38,189 nt of DNA, taken from positions 1 to 38,189 of the forward strand of contig PMNE01000043.1 in NCBI GenBank assembly GCA_003162635.1, given 5' to 3'. The translations under genes and the position numbers were made by a program. The notes below the pieces were generated by a model. That model made no database searches and was not told the origin of the DNA. It saw only the letters and a list, made by a program, of their open reading frames with translations. This DNA is from Ignavibacteriota bacterium. GTDB lineage: Bacteria > Bacteroidota > Ignavibacteria > UBA10030 > UBA6906. This document shows, in pieces, positions 8,527 through 17,970 of the stretch. Position 1 is the first letter of the stretch; every line of letters begins with the position of its first letter.

Positions 8527-9656
8527 AGAGTAAACTCAGGGTGGGGATAATATTCGGCGGCCGGTCAGGCGAGCATGAAGTGTCGCTCGTGTCCGCCGCA
8601 TCGATCATTCATGCCCTCGACCGGACAAAATATGAGATCGTCCCCATCGGCATTACACCGGAAGGGCGCTGGATCAGCTCCCCCGACGGACTGGCGCTCC
8701 TGAAAGAAAAGGCGGGCCTTGACAAGATGCCCGAACGGATCCTCCTGCCGGAGCCGCAGCGGCAGGGCCTGGTCTCAGCCCCGGAACTGCGCACGGAAGG
8801 GGAGCGGCTCGACGTCGTGTTCCCTGTCGTCCATGGAACCTACGGCGAGGATGGAACATTGCAGGGACTGCTGGAATTGGCGGATGTTCCGTATGTGGGG
8901 GCGGGTGTTCTCGCATCTGCAGTAGGGATGGACAAGATCATCCAGAAGGAACTTTTTCTCCGCGCGCGGCTGCCGATTGTCAAGTACGTCTGGTTTCTTT
9001 CACGCGATGTTACAGAGAACGCGCCCCGGGTTGCGCGAAATGTTGAGCGGGTCCTCCGTTATCCGGTGTTTACGAAACCGGCGAACACCGGGTCCAGTGT
9101 CGGCATTACCAAAGCACACGGCAGGAAGGAGCTCGTCGAAGGGCTGCTTCTGGCGGCCGAATTCGACAGGAAAGTCCTGGTGGAGCAGGGAATTGCCGGC
9201 GTGAGGGAGATCGAGTGCGGCGTTCTTGGCAACGCCGATGCCGAAGCATCGGTGCCGGGCGAGATCGTCTCCTCCAACGAGTTTTACGACTATGACGCAA
9301 AGTACGTGGATGGGAAATCCACGTCGATCATACCTGCCCGGCTTCCGGCCGCTCTCAGCCGAAAGGTCCGGGCGCTGGCGGTGAAGGCGTTTGCCGCGAT
9401 CGACTGCTCCGGAATGGCGCGCGTGGATTTCTTCGTGACGAAGGGACGGAACAGGGTGTATGTGAATGAGGTAAATACCATCCCGGGGTTTACAGCGATC
9501 AGCATGTACCCCAAGCTGTGGGAGGCGACAGGCGTACCGTACCCCGAACTTCTGGACCGGCTGATCGCTCTCGCCATTGAACGTCATCGTGAAATGTCGG
9601 CAAGGCGCACTTCGTATGCGCCGTCGAAAGACTGGTACAAAAACAACGGAATGTGA
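8523..9656 (+). CDS. ddl: D-alanine--D-alanine ligase
   Basis: 377 residues, at the long end for Ddl. This ATP-grasp enzyme joins two D-alanines for the peptidoglycan stem peptide. The N-terminal GGRSGEHEVSLVSA is the D-Ala subsite signature, with the glutamate and serine that bind the first D-Ala. KPANTGSSVGITKA belongs to the ATP-grasp nucleotide region, and the C-terminal RVDFFVT...NEVNTIPGFT holds the magnesium and second-substrate site. The start overlaps the aldolase-like gene by ATGA, and the stop shares one base with the next ATG (TGATG). Confidence 0.95.
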   Translation: MKSKLRVGIIFGGRSGEHEVSLVSAASIIHALDRTKYEIVPIGITPEGRWISSPDGLALLKEKAGLDKMPERILLPEPQRQGLVSAPELRTEGERLDVVFPVVHGTYGEDGTLQGLLELADVPYVGAGVLASAVGMDKIIQKELFLRARLPIVKYVWFLSRDVTENAPRVARNVERVLRYPVFTKPANTGSSVGITKAHGRKELVEGLLLAAEFDRKVLVEQGIAGVREIECGVLGNADAEASVPGEIVSSNEFYDYDAKYVDGKSTSIIPARLPAALSRKVRALAVKAFAAIDCSGMARVDFFVTKGRNRVYVNEVNTIPGFTAISMYPKLWEATGVPYPELLDRLIALAIERHREMSARRTSYAPSKDWYKNNGM

Positions 9657-10009
9657 TGCAGGACGGGGATTCCAGATTCTACCGGAAGGGGAAGAAGCGG
9701 CTCGATCTTCGAGCGCTTCTTCGAAAGCTGTTGAGGAACAAACGGCTGATGCTGCTCCTCCTCGTTTCCCTTCCCGTTGCCGCCTTCGTTCTGTTCGGCA
9801 ACAGGGGGGTTCTGCAACGGATCCGCCTGGAGAGGCAGAAGCAGGAGATCGAGGAGAGCATCCGTACAGCAGATGCAGAGACGAAAGCCCTCCAGTCGGA
9901 ATTGCGGGCGCTTGAGGGCGATCGGAAAACAATCGAAAAGGTCGCGCGCGAAAAGCACGGTATGATCAAGGAGGGTGAGGAAGTGTACAAAGTGAGTCCG
10001 GAACACTAA
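9656..10009 (+). CDS. FtsB/DivIC-like septum formation initiator
   Basis: 117 residues with the layout of the FtsB/DivIC family: a basic cytoplasmic N-terminus (1-30), one membrane span (about 31-47), then a periplasmic coiled coil (about 53-97) and the typical [19 protein letters not shown] end. Family role: links divisome proteins (FtsL, FtsQ) at mid-cell. ATG 9656 overlaps the ddl stop by one base; GTG 9653 is a one-codon longer alternative. Cell-wall and division genes side by side support the call. Confidence 0.85.
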   Translation: MQDGDSRFYRKGKKRLDLRALLRKLLRNKRLMLLLLVSLPVAAFVLFGNRGVLQRIRLERQKQEIEESIRTADAETKALQSELRALEGDRKTIEKVAREKHGMIKEGEEVYKVSPEH

Positions 10010-10023
10010 CGGAGATCTGCCGG

Positions 10024-11349
10024 TTGACGAATGACATGGATCTATCGCTCTCGCCTGAGATCCACGCCTCCGGTGCACCTCTTGCGGAACGGGTGCGTCC
10101 GAGAACGCTTGACGATTTTGTCGGGCAGGAGCATCTCCTGGGCCCCGGCAAGCCCCTCCGCGTTCTTCTGGAAAACGACCAACTGCCGTCGATGATCCTC
10201 TGGGGGCCGCCGGGAACCGGAAAGACCACCCTTGCGCGCATCGCCGCCGGAAGGACAGAGGCGGAATTCTTTCAGTTGAACGCCGTCTCATCGGGGGTGA
10301 AGGATGTGCGGGAGGTCATCGAGAAGGCTTCAGCGAACCGCGACCGCCGTGGCCGGCGCACTGTCCTGTTTATTGACGAGATTCACCGTTTCAACAAGGC
10401 GCAGCAGGATGCGCTTCTCCACTCCGTTGAAGACGGCATTGTGACCCTTATCGGGGCCACGACGGAGAACCCGTCATTTGAAGTCATTTCCCCTCTCCTG
10501 TCCCGCTGCCGTGTGTACGTTCTGCAATCGCTGTCAGGGGAACACCTCGATGCCATCATTGATCGCGCACTCCGGTCCGATCCGCTCCTGGCAACGCGCC
10601 GCATCAGTGTCTCCGATCGCGAATCCCTGATCCTGCTCGCCGGCGGCGATGCAAGGATGCTGCTCAACGGCCTGGAGACGGCGATCGCCCTCGCTCCTGA
10701 ATCCGCCGGCGGGGAAATTCGCGTCGGCCAGAAGGAATACGAAGAGGCCTTCCAGCGGAAATATGTCCGCTACGACAAGGGTGGGGAAGAACACTACAAC
10801 ACTATTTCCGCCTTCATCAAGAGCATGCGCGGGAGCGATCCGGATGCCGCTGTGTACTGGCTTGCCAGAATGCTCGATGCGGGGGAAGATCCGACGTTTA
10901 TTGCGCGCCGGATGGTGATCCTTGCCTCAGAAGACGTAGGCAATGCCGTGCCAAACGCGTTGACCCTTGCAACGGCGGGATTCACCGCTGTGTCATATGT
11001 GGGAATGCCCGAAGCTCGGATTATACTCTCGCAAGTGGCGGTGTTCCTTGCTTCCTGTCCGAAGAGCAACGCCTCCTATACCGCGATCGAAGAGGCGATG
11101 GGGGATGTCCGCGCGAAGCCGCAGGAACCGGTGCCGCTGCACCTTCGCAACGCCCCCACGGGTCTGATGAAGGACCTCGGGTATGGCGCATCCTACAAAT
11201 ATGCCCACGGGTTCCGCCAGAATTTCGTTGAGCAGCAATACCTCCCGGATGGACTTGCAGGGAAGACCTACTACAGGCCCACGGAAAACGGCGAGGAAAA
11301 GAACATCAGGGCGCGATTGAACTCCTGGTGGAAAAAGAAACCGCGTTGA
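10024..11349 (+). CDS. rarA: Replication-associated recombination protein A (AAA+ ATPase)
   Basis: 441 residues, the standard length for RarA/MgsA. The Walker A motif is [10 protein letters not shown] (K67) and Walker B is FIDEIHRF (D118, E119). The C-terminal tetramerisation region is rich in family signatures such as SEDVGNA and [16 protein letters not shown]. It acts at stalled replication forks, interacting with SSB and separating DNA ends. The start used is TTG 10024, because GGAGA lies 8 nt upstream; ATG 10036 has no ribosome binding site. Confidence 0.93.
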   Translation: MTNDMDLSLSPEIHASGAPLAERVRPRTLDDFVGQEHLLGPGKPLRVLLENDQLPSMILWGPPGTGKTTLARIAAGRTEAEFFQLNAVSSGVKDVREVIEKASANRDRRGRRTVLFIDEIHRFNKAQQDALLHSVEDGIVTLIGATTENPSFEVISPLLSRCRVYVLQSLSGEHLDAIIDRALRSDPLLATRRISVSDRESLILLAGGDARMLLNGLETAIALAPESAGGEIRVGQKEYEEAFQRKYVRYDKGGEEHYNTISAFIKSMRGSDPDAAVYWLARMLDAGEDPTFIARRMVILASEDVGNAVPNALTLATAGFTAVSYVGMPEARIILSQVAVFLASCPKSNASYTAIEEAMGDVRAKPQEPVPLHLRNAPTGLMKDLGYGASYKYAHGFRQNFVEQQYLPDGLAGKTYYRPTENGEEKNIRARLNSWWKKKPR

Positions 11350-11351
11350 GC

Positions 11352-13988
11352 ATGCAGAGCGTCCTGACGGTCAGTCCCCGATCATTCCTCCTGTCCGCGC
11401 TTCTTCTGTATGCGCTCGCGGCCGCTCCGCCGTGTCTGCGTGCACAGGAAGCCCCGCGAACGGACTCCACTGCCGTCGCGTTGCACAGTACCGTTGTGAC
11501 GGGTGACACCGCAGCGGCAAAGCCCGATACGATCAAACCGATCCAATCCTCCTCCGGCATTGATTCGGTCGTGACGTACACGGCCGCCGATTCCATCGTT
11601 TATGCTCTCTCCCGCAAGACGATGTATCTCTTCGGCAAGGCGGATATCCACTACAAGGATCTCGCCCTCAAAGCGCAGAAGATCGATATCAACTGGACGA
11701 CCTCGCTCCTCAATGCAGGCGGGACCATCGATACGGCCGACACCTCGGGGAAGAAACTGAAGGGAATTCCGGAATTGATCGACGGAAGTGAAGTGTATCA
11801 CGGGGAAACAATTACGTACAACTTCAAGAGCAAGAAGGGGAAGATCGATCTCGGCAAGACGGAGATTGAAAAGGGACTGTACTACGGCCAAGAGATCAAA
11901 AAGGTGGAGTCGGATGTCCTCTTCGTGGAGGACGGGATCTTCACGACGTGCGACCTGGAGCACCCGCATTACTATTTCGGCAGTCCGACGATGAAGGTGA
12001 TCGTACGCGACAAGGTGATCGCCCGGCCGGTCTTTCTCTATATCGCCGATGTTCCTGTCTTTGCGCTGCCGTTTGGCATCTTCCCGAGCGAACGGGGACG
12101 GCGTTCCGGACTGATAGCGCCTGCATTCGGGGAAAGCACACGCGGCAGATATCTGAGCCATCTCGGCTATTATTGGGCCATGAGCGATTACATGGACATG
12201 GCATTGCGCGGTGATGGATATACGAAAGGGAGTTACGTCCTTTACGGGGACTACCGGTACCGGCTTCGCTATGAGTTCAGTGGCGGGCTGAGCGCTTCGT
12301 TCGGGAAGGCCGTGACAAGCGAGGCGTCGGATCCCGATTATCAGGTGCAGAAGGTGTCGAATATCCATTGGTGGCATAACCAGTCGTTCAACCCGACGAC
12401 AAGCCTTGTTGTGGACTTTACGTTTTCGAGCGGCTCATATTATCAGCAGACGAGCAACAACCTGAGCGACCTCCTCCTCCAGAACATCGTGTCGAATGCG
12501 ACGTTGTCGAAGTCCTGGGAGGGAACCCCGAACAGCTTGACGATCAACCTCCGGCGCGATCAGAATCTGCAGACGGGGCAAACGAGCGCAACACTCCCTT
12601 CCATCAGCTTTTCGCGCACGCTCACGTATCCGTTTCGTTCTTCGACAAAAACAGGAACCGGAAGCGACCTTTCGTGGCTCGAACTGATCGGCTATTCCTA
12701 CGGGGGCCAATTCCTCGACATCCAGAACAAGACTCCGACGCGGGACAGCGCGAGCGGGCCGGTAACGGGATTTACCTATGATGAGCGACGGGGGATGGAG
12801 CACAGCTTCCGGATCAACGCGTCACCCAAGGCGGGACACATCACCATCACGCCGTTTTTCGATTATACCGAGAAGTGGTACGATAAGATAACGGAAGAAC
12901 ATGTCGATCCTGCAACGCGCCAGCTCGTCGTCGATGACCTCAAGGTGATCCGTGCCGTGCGTTACTACGACCTCGGCGTTTCGCTGCAGACAAAGCTTTA
13001 TGGGATCGTTCAACCGAACATCTTCGGAATTAAAGCGATCCGGCATCAGTTGACCCCGTCGATATCGTACACCTATCAGCCCGATTACTCGTTGCCGTCC
13101 TACGGGTATTACGGGTCATACGTCGATACCAGCGGGGTGCGGCAGCGCTATGGCCTGTTCGACCGCGGGGTGTTCGGCGGAGCCCCATCGGGGAGAAGTC
13201 AGGCGATCTCGTTCGGCCTCGGAAACGTCTTCGAGATGAAGACGGAAGGAGGAGACTCGACGGGGCAGGACAACAAGTTCCAACTCCTGAACCTGAACGC
13301 CGGCATCTCCTACAACTTCGCGGCCGACAGTCTCCGATTCAGCGAGATCTCCCTCGACTACCGGACAAGCATCGGGCAGTACCTCACGATCGGGGGAAAC
13401 AGCAGCTTCAACCTGTACAAGTTTGAGACCGATTCCACCGGCAATCCTTTCAGTGGGAGACGTGTGAACAAATTCCTTTGGAGCGAGGAACGGCGTCTGG
13501 CCGACCTGACGAATCTCACGATCAGCATCGGGACGCGTTTCAGCGGGGAGAGGAAGAAGACCACGGCCGGACCGGAACGGTCCCCCGCTGATTCCCTTGG
13601 GGGAAAGGCGAAGAGCGGCTACATCAGCATGTACGACCAGGAAACGCCGGACTTCAGCATCCCGTGGAACCTTGATCTCAATCTTAATTTCGGCCGCAGT
13701 CAGCCGAACCCGAATGTCCGCACCATCAGCTCCGGACTTTCCGCAGCCCTCAGCTTCAATCTGACGGAATTTTGGAAGATCAGCGCGACAACCAACTACG
13801 ATCTGATCAACCGGGTCTTTGTCGCCCCGCAAGTGACGGTCTACCGCGACCTTCATTGCTGGGAAATGAACTTCTCCTGGGTGCCTATCGGCACCTATCG
13901 GAATTTTAAAATCGAGATTAGGTTGAAAGCGCCGCAGCTCCAGGACATCAAGGTGACGAAACAGGGGAGTGCACGCGGCATCTACTAA
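11352..13988 (+). CDS. lptD: LptD-like outer-membrane LPS assembly protein
   Basis: 878 residues. A signal peptide (about 1-28, ending CLRA) is followed by an OstA/LptA-like beta-jellyroll (about 75-210), then a long LptD-type barrel with alternating hydrophobic and aromatic strands to the C-terminus. FTTCDLEHPHYYFGSP and the PFGIFPSERGRRSGLIAP region are characteristic of LptD in the Bacteroidota/Chlorobi lineages. Family role: inserts lipopolysaccharide into the outer leaflet with LptE. ATG 11352 is chosen because it begins the signal peptide directly; TTG 11346 and GTG 11328 are open upstream and overlap rarA. This gene is the main evidence that the organism is a diderm. Confidence 0.87.
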   Translation: MQSVLTVSPRSFLLSALLLYALAAAPPCLRAQEAPRTDSTAVALHSTVVTGDTAAAKPDTIKPIQSSSGIDSVVTYTAADSIVYALSRKTMYLFGKADIHYKDLALKAQKIDINWTTSLLNAGGTIDTADTSGKKLKGIPELIDGSEVYHGETITYNFKSKKGKIDLGKTEIEKGLYYGQEIKKVESDVLFVEDGIFTTCDLEHPHYYFGSPTMKVIVRDKVIARPVFLYIADVPVFALPFGIFPSERGRRSGLIAPAFGESTRGRYLSHLGYYWAMSDYMDMALRGDGYTKGSYVLYGDYRYRLRYEFSGGLSASFGKAVTSEASDPDYQVQKVSNIHWWHNQSFNPTTSLVVDFTFSSGSYYQQTSNNLSDLLLQNIVSNATLSKSWEGTPNSLTINLRRDQNLQTGQTSATLPSISFSRTLTYPFRSSTKTGTGSDLSWLELIGYSYGGQFLDIQNKTPTRDSASGPVTGFTYDERRGMEHSFRINASPKAGHITITPFFDYTEKWYDKITEEHVDPATRQLVVDDLKVIRAVRYYDLGVSLQTKLYGIVQPNIFGIKAIRHQLTPSISYTYQPDYSLPSYGYYGSYVDTSGVRQRYGLFDRGVFGGAPSGRSQAISFGLGNVFEMKTEGGDSTGQDNKFQLLNLNAGISYNFAADSLRFSEISLDYRTSIGQYLTIGGNSSFNLYKFETDSTGNPFSGRRVNKFLWSEERRLADLTNLTISIGTRFSGERKKTTAGPERSPADSLGGKAKSGYISMYDQETPDFSIPWNLDLNLNFGRSQPNPNVRTISSGLSAALSFNLTEFWKISATTNYDLINRVFVAPQVTVYRDLHCWEMNFSWVPIGTYRNFKIEIRLKAPQLQDIKVTKQGSARGIY

Positions 13989-14013
13989 CCATCACGCTGC
14001 AGGGAGAACGGTC

Positions 14014-14400
14014 ATGAAAAATCTATGGGCGGTCGCGGTTGCTGCGGTGTTTCTGCTGGCCTCCTGCTCCGGAGGCGCTTCAGACCTGAGTATTGTCAGC
14101 AAGTCGTTGAAGAGCGACGCCAACGTCAGCATGGCGGGGGCGCCGGATGCGGGCGTGAGTGTTCCATCATCCGGCTCGATCTACTGGGTGGAGGGGAAAG
14201 TGAAGAACACGGGGACGGAAGAGGTTCGCAGCGTGCTGATCGCATTCCGGATCACGGACGGGAACACGCGCTTCGTGCTCACAGCCCACGTGCCGGTCGT
14301 ACCCCCGGGGGGAACAGCGGATTTTCGGACCAATACGGAAGTGTCCCACGCGGCAATGCGGATCATCGACGAAGAACCGGACATCACGAGGGAACGCTGA
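14014..14400 (+). CDS. Small predicted lipoprotein downstream of lptD
   Basis: 128 residues from an ATG preceded by AGGGAG. It has a clear lipoprotein signal with lipobox LLASC and lipidated C18. The mature domain contains IYWVEGKVKNTGTEEVRSVLIAFRI-like beta strands followed by VPPGGTADFR, the pattern of FxLYD-like or other small immunoglobulin-like lipoprotein domains. The function is unknown. It lies 25 bp behind lptD, so a role near the LPS export machinery is possible but unproven. It is the last gene of the plus-strand block and converges with clpX. Confidence 0.75.
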   Translation: MKNLWAVAVAAVFLLASCSGGASDLSIVSKSLKSDANVSMAGAPDAGVSVPSSGSIYWVEGKVKNTGTEEVRSVLIAFRITDGNTRFVLTAHVPVVPPGGTADFRTNTEVSHAAMRIIDEEPDITRER

Positions 14401-14421
14401 ACGCGGGGGCGGTCCCGGGCG

Positions 14422-15681
14422 CTACGCAGATTGTTTCTGCTCCCCGAAGCGGTAGAGAGGTTCCTTCCGTTTGAGGATGACATCCCGGGTGATCGTGCAG
14501 GTCGCCAGGTTCTGCTTGTCGGGGAGCGCATACATGATTTCGAGGAACACCTCCTCGATGATGGAACGAAGCGCCCGGGCGCCCGTTCCCCTTTCGACGG
14601 CCTTCTGCACCACGGCTTTCAATGCCGCTTCCTCGAATTCCAGTTCGACCCCTTCCATCCGGAAGAGCTTCTTGTACTGTTTGACGATCGCATTGCGCGG
14701 CTCGGTCAGGATGTTCAGAAGTGCATCTTCGCCGAGCGAGTGCAGGGCCGACACCAAGGGGACGCGCCCGACGAATTCCGGGATCATGCCGAATTTGATC
14801 AGATCGTCCGGTTGGACGAGCGGAAGGAGTTGATCGGTATTGCCGTCCCGTTTTCCCTTGATATCCGCACCGAAGCCGACCGGGTTCTGATTTATCCTCC
14901 TGCCGATGATCTTGTCGAGTCCTTCGAACGCCCCCCCGCAGATAAAGAGAATGTTGCGGGTATTGATGTTGATCAGACTCTGCTCGGGATGTTTGCGTCC
15001 CCCCTTGGGCGGGACGCCGGCAACGGTTCCTTCGAGGATCTTAAGAAGCGCTTGCTGCACCCCCTCGCCTGACACGTCGCGGGTGATCGAGGCGCTTTCG
15101 CTCTTCCGTGAAATCTTATCGATCTCATCGATGTACACAATTCCGCGTTCTGCCTTCTCGATATTGTATTCCGCATTCTGCAGGAGGTGAACGAGAATGG
15201 TTTCCACGTCGTCGCCGACATAGCCCGCCTCGGTCAATGTTGTTGCGTCGGCGATGGCGAACGGCACATCAAGAATGCGGGCCAGCGTCTGAGCGAGGAG
15301 CGTCTTTCCGGTTCCCGTCGGTCCGATCAGAAGAATGTTGGTCTTCTCGATCTCGACGTCGTCGGTGTCGAAAGTCCGATCCCGCGCATCGATGCGTTTG
15401 AAGTGATTGTACACGGCGACGGCGAGGGATTTCTTCGCGTGCTCCTGGCCGATAACATAATCATCCAGCGCCGTCTTGATGCGTGAGGGGGTGAGGTTCT
15501 CGTGGGCGTTCCGTCGGGCGGAAACGGACGAAAGGTTGTTGCGGATGATGTCGACAGAGCTGGAAACGCACAGGTCGCAAATATACACGTCGGGACCTGC
15601 GATGATGCTTTGCACTTCATCCGGTGTTCTTCCGCAGAAGGAACACCGGATCTGGTCCGTTCCCTTTGATTTCTGGTTCAT
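14422..15681 (-). CDS. clpX: ATP-dependent Clp protease ATP-binding subunit ClpX
   Basis: 419 residues, the normal length. The N-terminal zinc-binding domain has C13, C16, C35 and C38 (CSFC...CDLC). The AAA+ module has Walker A GPTGTGKT (K126) and Walker B YIDEIDK (184-188). The pore loop is GYVGDD at 153-158, with aspartate where many ClpX have glutamate, and the ClpP-docking IGF-type loop reads VGF at 268-270. The C-terminal GARALRS carries sensor 2. It unfolds tagged substrates and feeds them to ClpP. It lies 13 bp after clpP. Confidence 0.96.
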   Translation of the reverse strand: MNQKSKGTDQIRCSFCGRTPDEVQSIIAGPDVYICDLCVSSSVDIIRNNLSSVSARRNAHENLTPSRIKTALDDYVIGQEHAKKSLAVAVYNHFKRIDARDRTFDTDDVEIEKTNILLIGPTGTGKTLLAQTLARILDVPFAIADATTLTEAGYVGDDVETILVHLLQNAEYNIEKAERGIVYIDEIDKISRKSESASITRDVSGEGVQQALLKILEGTVAGVPPKGGRKHPEQSLININTRNILFICGGAFEGLDKIIGRRINQNPVGFGADIKGKRDGNTDQLLPLVQPDDLIKFGMIPEFVGRVPLVSALHSLGEDALLNILTEPRNAIVKQYKKLFRMEGVELEFEEAALKAVVQKAVERGTGARALRSIIEEVFLEIMYALPDKQNLATCTITRDVILKRKEPLYRFGEQKQSA

Positions 15682-15694
15682 GCCCGGGTGCCTT

Positions 15695-16318
15695 TCAGGC
15701 CGGTTTCTTCACGGGACTCTTCTTGACGAACACGGTGTCGATCAGGCCGTACGTCTTCGCGTCTTCCGACGACATGTACCGATCGCGGTCGGTGTCGCGT
15801 TCGATCACCTCGAGCGCTTGGCCGGTGTGCGACGCAAGGATCTCGTTCAGGCGTTTCTTCGTACGAAGAATCTCTTCCGCCTGGATGCTGATATCGGATG
15901 CGGTTCCCTGTGTTCCCCCCCACGGCTGATGGATCATGATGCGGGAATTCGGCAATGCGGAACGTTTCCCCTTTGCACCCCCCGCGAGGAGGACAGCCCC
16001 CATGCTGGCTGCGAGGCCTATGCAGATCGTTGCGACATCGGGACGGATGTACTGCATCGTGTCGTACATCGCAAGCCCGGAGGAGACGCTTCCTCCCGGA
16101 CTGTTGATATAGAGGTGGATGTCTTTTTCGGGATCTTCAGACTCAAGGAAGAGGAGCTGTGCGATCACGAGACTGGCAAGACCGTCATCGATTGCGGTCC
16201 CTATGAACACAATGCGTTCCTTGAGGAGCCGGGAGAAGATGTCGTAGGCTCGCTCGCCGCGCCCCGTCTGCTCCACGACCATCGGGACGAGCTGGTTGAA
16301 AATATCTGCGTGTGTCAT
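15695..16318 (-). CDS. clpP: ATP-dependent Clp protease proteolytic subunit ClpP
   Basis: 207 residues with the complete serine protease triad in family spacing: S105 (GLAASMGA), H130 (IMIHQP) and D179 ([11 protein letters not shown]). SPGGSV (73-78) forms the oxyanion region. It forms the tetradecameric chamber that degrades proteins delivered by ClpX. Only 22 bp separate it from tig upstream and 13 bp from clpX downstream, the classical tig-clpP-clpX order. Confidence 0.97.
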   Translation of the reverse strand: MTHADIFNQLVPMVVEQTGRGERAYDIFSRLLKERIVFIGTAIDDGLASLVIAQLLFLESEDPEKDIHLYINSPGGSVSSGLAMYDTMQYIRPDVATICIGLAASMGAVLLAGGAKGKRSALPNSRIMIHQPWGGTQGTASDISIQAEEILRTKKRLNEILASHTGQALEVIERDTDRDRYMSSEDAKTYGLIDTVFVKKSPVKKPA

Positions 16319-16340
16319 GGTGCGGATTCGATTCTTGTGA

Positions 16341-17609
16341 TTACTGTTGTGTGTCGGACTTCTCGGTGACTTTCGCGCTGCTACGGAGGAAAGCCATCAG
16401 CTTGTCGGTACGGATCCGGTCTTCCGTGCCTGCGGATTCCTTGTAGTATTGCAGCAGGCGTTCCTTTGCGATACCTGTCTTCGCCGCTTCCTCGGCCGCA
16501 AGCGCCTCCAACTCGCCCTCATGAACGGTGATGTTCTCGGCGGCGGCGATGCGTTCCTTCAGGAGGATCCACTTCCCCTGCCAGACGGCATACTCCCGGT
16601 TATTCTCCCGGAATTTTTTCTCGTCGAATCCCTTGGGGAGCTTCTGGTCCCGTGTTCTGTGGCGAACGTCCTCGACCATGCCATCGAGAAGGGTGGAGAC
16701 GAGTGCCTCGGGCACCGGGAAGTCGTGCGCGGCGACAATTGCCTTGGCAATATTGTCGTCGAGGACCTCCGTGGAGCGGGCTGCCCAGTACCGTTCAATG
16801 TCGGCGCGGAGGTTCTTCCGGAACTCCTCCTGGGATGTTGTGGCGTTGGCGGTGATTTTCTTCACGAGGTCGTCGTCGAACGACGGCAGCGTCATCTTTT
16901 CGATCTTTGTCGGTGTGATGGCGAGGTGCACGGTGTGAGCATGGTCCTCGTGTTTCGATTCAAACCGGAGGGTGGTTGTTTCCCCCGTCCGCGCGGAGAG
17001 GAGCGCCGTGCGAATCTCACTCGCCAACGTCGTGTCCCAAAGAGGGAAACGGGTATTGGAAGTCTTCTTTCCTATGAGCGGCGCGCCGGATTCGTCCAGT
17101 TCCTGGACATCGGCAATGACGATGTGATCCGCGTCAGTGACCGACGTGACGTCTGCACTCGTGCCGTTGGCTCTGCGGATGGAGGTGATTTCCGCTTCCG
17201 TCTCCTCATTATTGACGGTATGAACCGGTTTTTCAACGGCGATTCCCTTGTAGATCCCCAGAGTGATCTCCGGTTTGACTTCATAGTGAATCTTGAAGTG
17301 GAGCTGTTCCCCCCGTTTGAAGTCCATGTCGATCATGGCCGGGCGGCCCAGCGGCTTGATGTTCTTTTCGTCCATCGCCTTCCGGTACATGTCATTGGCG
17401 ATGTCGTCAAGGGCGTCGCGCTCGATCGCTTCTCCGTAGAGCTGCTTGATCATGGGCATCGGCACCCGCCCTTTACGGAAGCCCCGAAGCTCCACTTTGG
17501 GACGATAGCGCTCATACGCAAGTTGAAAATGGGTTTGGAGTTCGTCGTTCAAGACGAGGATATCCGCTTCTTGCTGGATATCCGATAGACTTGTGATGGT
17601 GACCTGCAC
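16341..17609 (-). CDS. tig: Trigger factor, ribosome-associated chaperone and prolyl isomerase
   Basis: 422 residues. The N-terminal ribosome-binding domain contains the signature GFRKG, a central FKBP-like domain (about 150-240) follows, and a long helical C-terminal chaperone region completes it. GTG 17609 is chosen because it gives the family-typical beginning MQVTI and has GAGG 9 nt upstream; TTG 17624 would add five residues. It catches nascent chains at the ribosome exit. It is first in the tig-clpP-clpX unit, 97 bp downstream of tRNA-Leu. Confidence 0.94.
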   Translation of the reverse strand: MQVTITSLSDIQQEADILVLNDELQTHFQLAYERYRPKVELRGFRKGRVPMPMIKQLYGEAIERDALDDIANDMYRKAMDEKNIKPLGRPAMIDMDFKRGEQLHFKIHYEVKPEITLGIYKGIAVEKPVHTVNNEETEAEITSIRRANGTSADVTSVTDADHIVIADVQELDESGAPLIGKKTSNTRFPLWDTTLASEIRTALLSARTGETTTLRFESKHEDHAHTVHLAITPTKIEKMTLPSFDDDLVKKITANATTSQEEFRKNLRADIERYWAARSTEVLDDNIAKAIVAAHDFPVPEALVSTLLDGMVEDVRHRTRDQKLPKGFDEKKFRENNREYAVWQGKWILLKERIAAAENITVHEGELEALAAEEAAKTGIAKERLLQYYKESAGTEDRIRTDKLMAFLRSSAKVTEKSDTQQ

Positions 17610-17706
17610 CTGGGGTATCCTCAAAATAGGCTGCTCTGTTCAGCCGCCGCGGGTGAACACGCGATGGCGTGCCGGTCGTTCCGTGTGCTGGCGCACAGTC
17701 CCTTCG

Positions 17707-17788
17707 TGGGTAGAGGGGGACTTGAACCCCCACGGATTTCTCCATTGGATCCTAAGTCCAACGCGTCTGCCAATTTCGCCATCTACCC
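17707..17788 (-). tRNA. tRNA-Leu (anticodon TAG)
   Basis: The minus strand folds as a leucine-type tRNA with a variable arm. The acceptor pairs GGGTAGA (17788-17782) with TCTACCC (17714-17708), with discriminator A at 17707. The anticodon arm is TTGGA-CTTAGGA-TCCAA with anticodon TAG at 17754-17752, and the T arm has GGTTCAAGTCC. CCA is not encoded. It lies upstream of tig in the same direction and probably shares its promoter. Confidence 0.95.
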
Positions 17789-17840
17789 GGGCATACATGG
17801 GGAAGACGGTCGCGCAGCAGGGCCGACAACGGCGACCATC

Positions 17841-17869
17841 AAGATAGGCAATTTCCGGGGGAGTATCAA
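17841..17869 (-). promoter_or_regulatory. Sigma70-like promoter for tRNA-Leu-tig-clpP-clpX
   Basis: On the minus strand, TTGATA (17869-17864) is separated by exactly 17 nt from TATCTT (17846-17841). Expected initiation near 17834 would give a leader of about 45 nt before the tRNA 5' end. Confidence 0.5.
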
Positions 17870-17905
17870 GGAAGAGAAAACGACACGAGCGGAGGGGAAA
17901 GGCCC

Positions 17906-17929
17906 CATCCGCGCCAATCAGCGCGGATG
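17906..17929 (-). terminator. Hairpin behind the histidine kinase gene
   Basis: A perfect 9-bp stem, CATCCGCGC (17906-17914) against GCGCGGATG (17921-17929), with a 6-nt loop. It lies between the kinase stop and the tRNA promoter. It has no U-tract, so it may be a factor-assisted terminator or an mRNA 3' end stabiliser. Confidence 0.4.
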
Positions 17930-17970
17930 CGGGTGGGGGCCGCACCCCACGGTGTGCAGGCGGACAGCGG

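Noticed and set aside
16347-17588. A 413-codon plus-strand frame opposite tig
   Set aside because: Shadow of the trigger factor gene; the minus-strand product has the GFRKG signature and conserved operon order.
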